A DNA stretch of 64,000 nucleotides from Latrodectus hesperus (Eukaryota > Arthropoda > Arachnida > Araneae > Theridiidae): contig CM075852.1 in NCBI GenBank assembly GCA_037975125.1, positions 15,760,319 to 15,824,318 of the forward strand, written 5' to 3'. Shown here one piece after another: positions 60,205 to 64,000 of the stretch (position 1 is its first letter; each line of letters begins with the position of its first letter). Below the pieces are notes generated by a model that worked only from the letters and a program-made list of their open reading frames with translations, was not told the DNA's origin and did not search any database. The translations under genes were made by a program, and so were the position numbers.

Positions 60205-60590
60205 TATTAGGAAAAAATGCAAATTGCGTGATTCATTTTCATGCCAGATTATGCAATTTCCATTGAACTTTCCTAATACACATTTTTTTGACTAATTATA
60301 TAATTTTTATTAAATTTTACTCACTTATGCATTTTTTACTCGTGATTTTGCATTTTTCATTGACTTTTCCTATTATACATTTTCTATGACTCATTATACA
60401 TTTTTCATAGAGCTTTCCTAATATTCATTTTTTTCCATAACTAATTATACAGTTTTTATTGACCTTGCCTAATGTATATTTTATTATATAATTTTATTGA
60501 CCTTTCACATAATATACATTTTTCATAACTAATTATACAATTTTCATTGGTTTCCTAATATTTTTCATAACTACTTATACTTCTTATTTT
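60205..60590 (+). repeat. Degenerate minisatellite, about 45-55 bp unit
   Basis: About seven or eight diverged copies of a unit built from (A/T)TTATACA(A/T)TTTTCATTGA, CTTTCCTAATATACATTTTT and CATAACTAA follow one another. Clear copies lie near 60270, 60345, 60390, 60430, 60500 and 60545. Units vary in length and sequence, so the array is old. Confidence 0.8.
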
Positions 60591-60734
60591 TTAACGGAAA
60601 AAAAAACTGATTATTTGACGTAATTTAATGCAAAAAATGGATAGCATATTCATAATTTAATCTTGTCGATAACTTTGAATGGTTAAAAACTTAACTAATT
60701 ATTCAGTTTATGCACATCAGAAGTAACTGTTCAC

Positions 60735-60860
60735 GAACCTACAGTTTAAAGACGATAGAGAAACCTTACAGTTTTCCAAACTTTGGATGGGAATCGAACT
60801 CATGAAATATAGACCAAAGAAATCGAATTTTACCGATTTGTCAGCCTACTCTGCTTTTAT
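60735..60860 (-). mobile_element. Possible tRNA-derived SINE fragment
   Basis: On the minus strand GAGTAGGCTGACAAATCGG (box-A position) and CATGAGTTCGATTCCCATCC (box B) are spaced as in a tRNA-like promoter. The body is short and AT-rich, and no other copy is in the window. Confidence 0.4.
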
Positions 60861-62110
60861 ATAATAAATGCTTACATTTTTATTTATTTAATAAATTCAA
60901 AAGAAAAATTCTTATTTATGTATAAGCAATTAATGAATTTAGTTTTCAACGTACGAAAATGGGAAATACTCGGTCTTTGTGTTGAATATACCATTTTGAA
61001 GGGATCATAGAAAGGAACCTTACATGCTAAATGCTATCGAACATTTTGTAGCTGACAAGCGATCCTAGGATTTTATTGTTTACAAAAAAAGTTACAAAAT
61101 TCATATCAATAGCGAATGCGATATTGTTAAATATATTACGTACAGTTCCATTCCAGAGATTTCATACATGTTAAAATTTTATAGTCTTTTGTTTTTTAAC
61201 GGGAAATAAAACCCCATCAATTTATTAAATCACAACCGAATTTGACATTATTTTTTGACTAGTAATTTTCCTTCTACGTTCATTTCACATCAAAAATTAT
61301 AGAAAATAAAAATTAATGCTTTAGTTAAAATAATTCTTAAACTATTTTAAATTGTAAAATCATTACTGCATGTGGGTTCTACAATATGGAATAATTTTAA
61401 TTTGTTGACCATGTACATGTTGGTCGCACAAGGTCACTTTGTATATTGAATTGAATAAGTATTGCAAAGCAAAAATTATTTTGAAATCAAGTTCCTCATT
61501 TTCTTAACTCTGAAATTTATGAAAAAAATTACTATAATTGATTACCAAAATAATATAATTTATTTTAGAAAGTTTTTTTCCTTTGCCAAATTGTTACAAA
61601 TCGCTATTATTAAATTATAAAAAATAAAGTAAAAAAATAAATTAATAAAGTTTGTGTGATTAACTTTATTAATTTGTGTGAGATTAATGCTTCGAAAAAT
61701 TTGAGAAACAACACATTCTCATTTACTTACAAAATGTATTAAAAAAAGAATTTTTTTTTCTTTTTAGCAGAGTATGTGATTCGATAAAAATTAATAAATT
61801 AACTTGCATTTACATCTTAAAAAATACATTTTAAAAGAAAAAAAATATCACCATTTTACAATAAAATATATAAAATTTAATATAATTAAAGTATTTCGTA
61901 AAAATGCATAACTTAAAATTCCAGAGAAGTTTCTTAATTTATTTTAAGTAAATTAAATATAAAGAAAAAGATGTTTAATAAAAATTTTAAATAACTTTAT
62001 TTGATCTGCCAGATATTTTTAAAATTGAATTATATATACACTTACGTTATTAATAGAAAATAATGAAATTATTTTATAAATCAGACAAAGAAATTATAAA
62101 TGCACAGTAT
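60861..62110. other. AT-rich, nothing recognised
   Basis: A perfect 12-bp inverted repeat (ATTAATAAAGTT, 9-nt loop, AACTTTATTAAT) lies at 61641-61673. No gene is supported. Confidence 0.5.
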
Positions 62111-62115
62111 AAAAA
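62111..62115 (-). terminator. Pol III terminator of the tRNA gene
   Basis: A T5 run on the minus strand lies 7 bp past the 3' end of the tRNA gene, as expected for RNA polymerase III termination. Confidence 0.85.
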
Positions 62116-62122
62116 GAACGTT

Positions 62123-62194
62123 GGAGGCGCCGGGTATCGATCCCGGTACCTCTCGCATGCTAAGCGAGCGCTCTACCATCTGAGCTACGCCCCC
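62123..62194 (-). tRNA. tRNA-Ala (anticodon AGC)
   Basis: The 72-nt gene folds into a complete cloverleaf. The acceptor stem pairs GGGGGCG with CGCCTCC (one G-T pair). The D arm is GCTC-AGATGGTA-GAGC. The anticodon stem CTCGC/GCGAG encloses loop TTAGCAT with anticodon AGC. The T arm is CCGGG-ATCGATA-CCCGG. Internal promoter box A (TAGCTCAGATGGTAG) and box B (GGATCGATACC) are intact, there is no intron, and CCA is not encoded, as usual for eukaryotic nuclear tRNAs. The close match of stems and the downstream T5 indicate a functional gene, unlike the tRNA-like heads of the SINEs. It stands alone; no other tRNA gene lies in the window. Confidence 0.96.
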
Positions 62195-63476
62195 TACGAA
62201 AAGTGTGGTTTTAGTAGATATTAATATAAATGCTCTCTTTTATGTGACCTGAAAAAGAGAATTTGATGTGAGGCTCTCTCACGAATTTTTTCTCTCTTCC
62301 TTCTGTTCACTGGAATTAATTACTCATTTGGCGAATTTTAAAAACCATTTAATATATTGTGTTTAACGAATTAATTTCTAAATCTGATTTACATTTGTTT
62401 ATGTTTGCAATATTTTTTTTTCTTTTGAAAATCTTAAAAATAAATAATAAATAAAAATGCTTATTTTTTAAAGAATATTATAAATTTTTGAATACTTCGA
62501 TTCTATGTTTTAATGTTATATGAGAATTGTGAAAATCATTTTATGTGAGAAATCGATTGACAGATATTAATTATTAATACAAATATATAATTTATTGTTT
62601 TAAAGAGATGAATAGCTATGAAATTTCATAATGCAAAAATAATTTACATTAACTACAAAAATAATTAAATGGTTTTCTATTAATTTTTAATGATATAGTT
62701 ATATGTAATCTAAGAAATAGCTGTAGTAAATAGAAATAAAAAAATAAGAAATAGGAATAGTAAAAATAAAATAAAAATGTAGTAGAATAACTTATAAGCA
62801 ATCATCTTAACCTGTTATCTTTTTATGTAAAGGGCAATTATTGTGTTAATAAAGTAGAATAAAAATTTCTTAAAATCAAGCTAGTTTTAAGGTACTAAAG
62901 ATGGATAGATTTTTTGTTCAGTTATTATCCTTTCAACCCTTAAAAAATTTTACTTATTAAGAAATCATTATTGTAATTCCTCTGTTACCATTTTATTTTT
63001 TTAAATTTTAAAATATTCAAATCACAAAAAATACAAGGTTTTTATTTTAAAAAATAACATTTTTCAAAGCAAATTTGAAAAAAAATTTTTTTTAATATTA
63101 AGTTAGCAAATTTTAAAAGAAAAACAGCTGGTTTTATTCCTTTTACATTTCTAAAGTTCTTTTTCTTTTTTTAAAAAATATGTTGTGTGAAAACATTGAA
63201 AATGATATAAAATTACAATTTTCTCCTTTCTTCTGATTTATATATATGTAATATGATAAATAATTATATCTACCTTCCTATATTTTGATTCTGGTTCATA
63301 TAATACCTTACGAAATGAAGGTAGGTAGGTTATGGCGGACACTTTTGGAGCTTTATGCTAAGATGCTTGTAGCTCTCATTGAAGAAGGTATATGCAGAGG
63401 ATTTATGTAGTCAATCGACTAACATTATTTGAGTAAAGTCAATTGAAGTCGATGATCACTACGAAATGAAATTATA
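62195..63476. other. AT-rich, nothing recognised
   Basis: A less-biased part at about 63310-63440 (AAGGTAGGTAGGTTATGGCG, GCTTGTAGCTCTCATTGAAG) precedes the mariner end. It may be old repeat sequence. No gene is supported. Confidence 0.45.
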
Positions 63477-64000
63477 TTAGGTCGGGGAAAAAGAAATCCA
63501 TTATTTTTATATGAACTTCAGGACTTTATTTAACATACTTTGGATTGTCGGATTTGGGTCAAATATGCACTGTTTTGTTACATGATTTGTTGGCATTTTA
63601 AAGGTAACTTCATAATGCCTCTCCCATAGAAGTCCTGGTCTCTTTACTCAACTAATCGATTTTCCCAATCTTCCTTATATGCCAATTTTTTATCACTGAA
63701 GAAATTTTGCAATGCAAGAAAAAGATGGTAATCGCTTGGTGCCAAGTACGGATTGTATGGCGGAAGCATTCAAACTTCCCAACCAAGTTCTCGAAGTTTC
63801 TGGCAAGTCACTGTAGGCCTAGCGTTATCCTGGTGGAACACGAAACCTCTTCTGTTGGCCAATTCTGGCCGTTTCTGGTCAATCGCTCTCTTCAAACGTT
63901 CCAGCTGTTGACAGTAGAGATCAGAATTTAGTGTTTGGCCATATGGAAGCAGCTCATAATAAATAATCCCCTTCCAGTCCCACCGAATGCACAGCAGAAC
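63477..64000 (-). mobile_element. mariner element, 3' part, cut by window edge
   Basis: TA at 63475-63476 is followed by the terminal repeat TTAGGTCGGGGAAAAAGAAA, typical of mariner ends, and the transposase reading frame runs inward on the minus strand. The other end lies beyond the window. Stops in the transposase show that this copy is inactive. Confidence 0.9.
63535..64000 (-). pseudogene. mariner transposase, C-terminal part, with stops
   Basis: The minus-strand frame reads WDWKGIIYYELLPYGQTLNS, then KRPELANRRGFVFHQDNARP, LRELGWEV, PPYNPYLAPSDYHLFLALQN and GRGIMKLPLKCQQ. HQDNARP and APSDYH carry the second and third catalytic aspartates of the mariner D,D34D enzyme; about three residues are missing between them. 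In-frame stops follow GWEV, RLVE and QQIM, and YSPD is YNPY. The family catalyses cut-and-paste insertion at TA. The N-terminal DNA-binding part and first aspartate lie outside the window. Confidence 0.92.

Overview
This window looks like nuclear DNA of an arthropod, most likely an orb-weaving spider or a close relative. The reasons are strong AT-richness, many long (TA)n and (GT)n microsatellites, several tRNA-derived SINE families, and remnants of piggyBac, Tc1/mariner, pogo/Tigger and non-LTR elements of arthropod type. The lineage is an inference from repeat style; no mitochondrial or rRNA marker is present.

I find no protein-coding host gene that can be named. The only confident functional host gene is a tRNA-Ala(AGC) at 62123-62194 on the minus strand. 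The rest reads as a gene desert or the inside of one or more very long introns. Every long open frame I can explain lies in a microsatellite, a SINE or a transposon remnant. Three weak exon-like stretches (11803-11945, 20461-20571, 59750-60175) and one 113-codon frame with a hydrophobic tail (21155-21496, minus) are flagged but not claimed as genes.

Layout. 1-10 kb: AT-rich, with one SINE, a decayed Tc1-type transposase beside a degenerate tandem array, and TA tracts. 10-21 kb: first copy of an unclassified repeat, SINEs, long TA/GT microsatellites and GC-raised islands. 21-31 kb: mostly AT-rich, with a foldback element and an island carrying two perfect p53-type half-sites. 31.3-32.5 kb: a 1.2-kb piggyBac element with TTAA target sites and palindromic termini. 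34-41.4 kb: a repeat-dense block holding a MITE, SINEs, two different LINE remnants and a partial tandem duplication. 45-54 kb: a pogo/Tigger derivative, a SINE with clean target duplication, second copies of the unclassified repeat and of the MITE, and more SINEs. 54-64 kb: islands, a minisatellite, the tRNA gene and a broken mariner that runs off the window edge.

Between the repeats, blocks of about 200-500 bp with normal base composition stand out from the AT-rich background. They look like possible conserved non-coding elements (enhancers) of a distant or enclosing gene, but only comparison with another genome can show that. The most interesting sequence-level signals are the three CGGGTCA..TGACCCG palindromes in the piggyBac, the two-copy MITE and unclassified families, the tandem duplication with a 68-bp identical core, and the paired p53-type sites.
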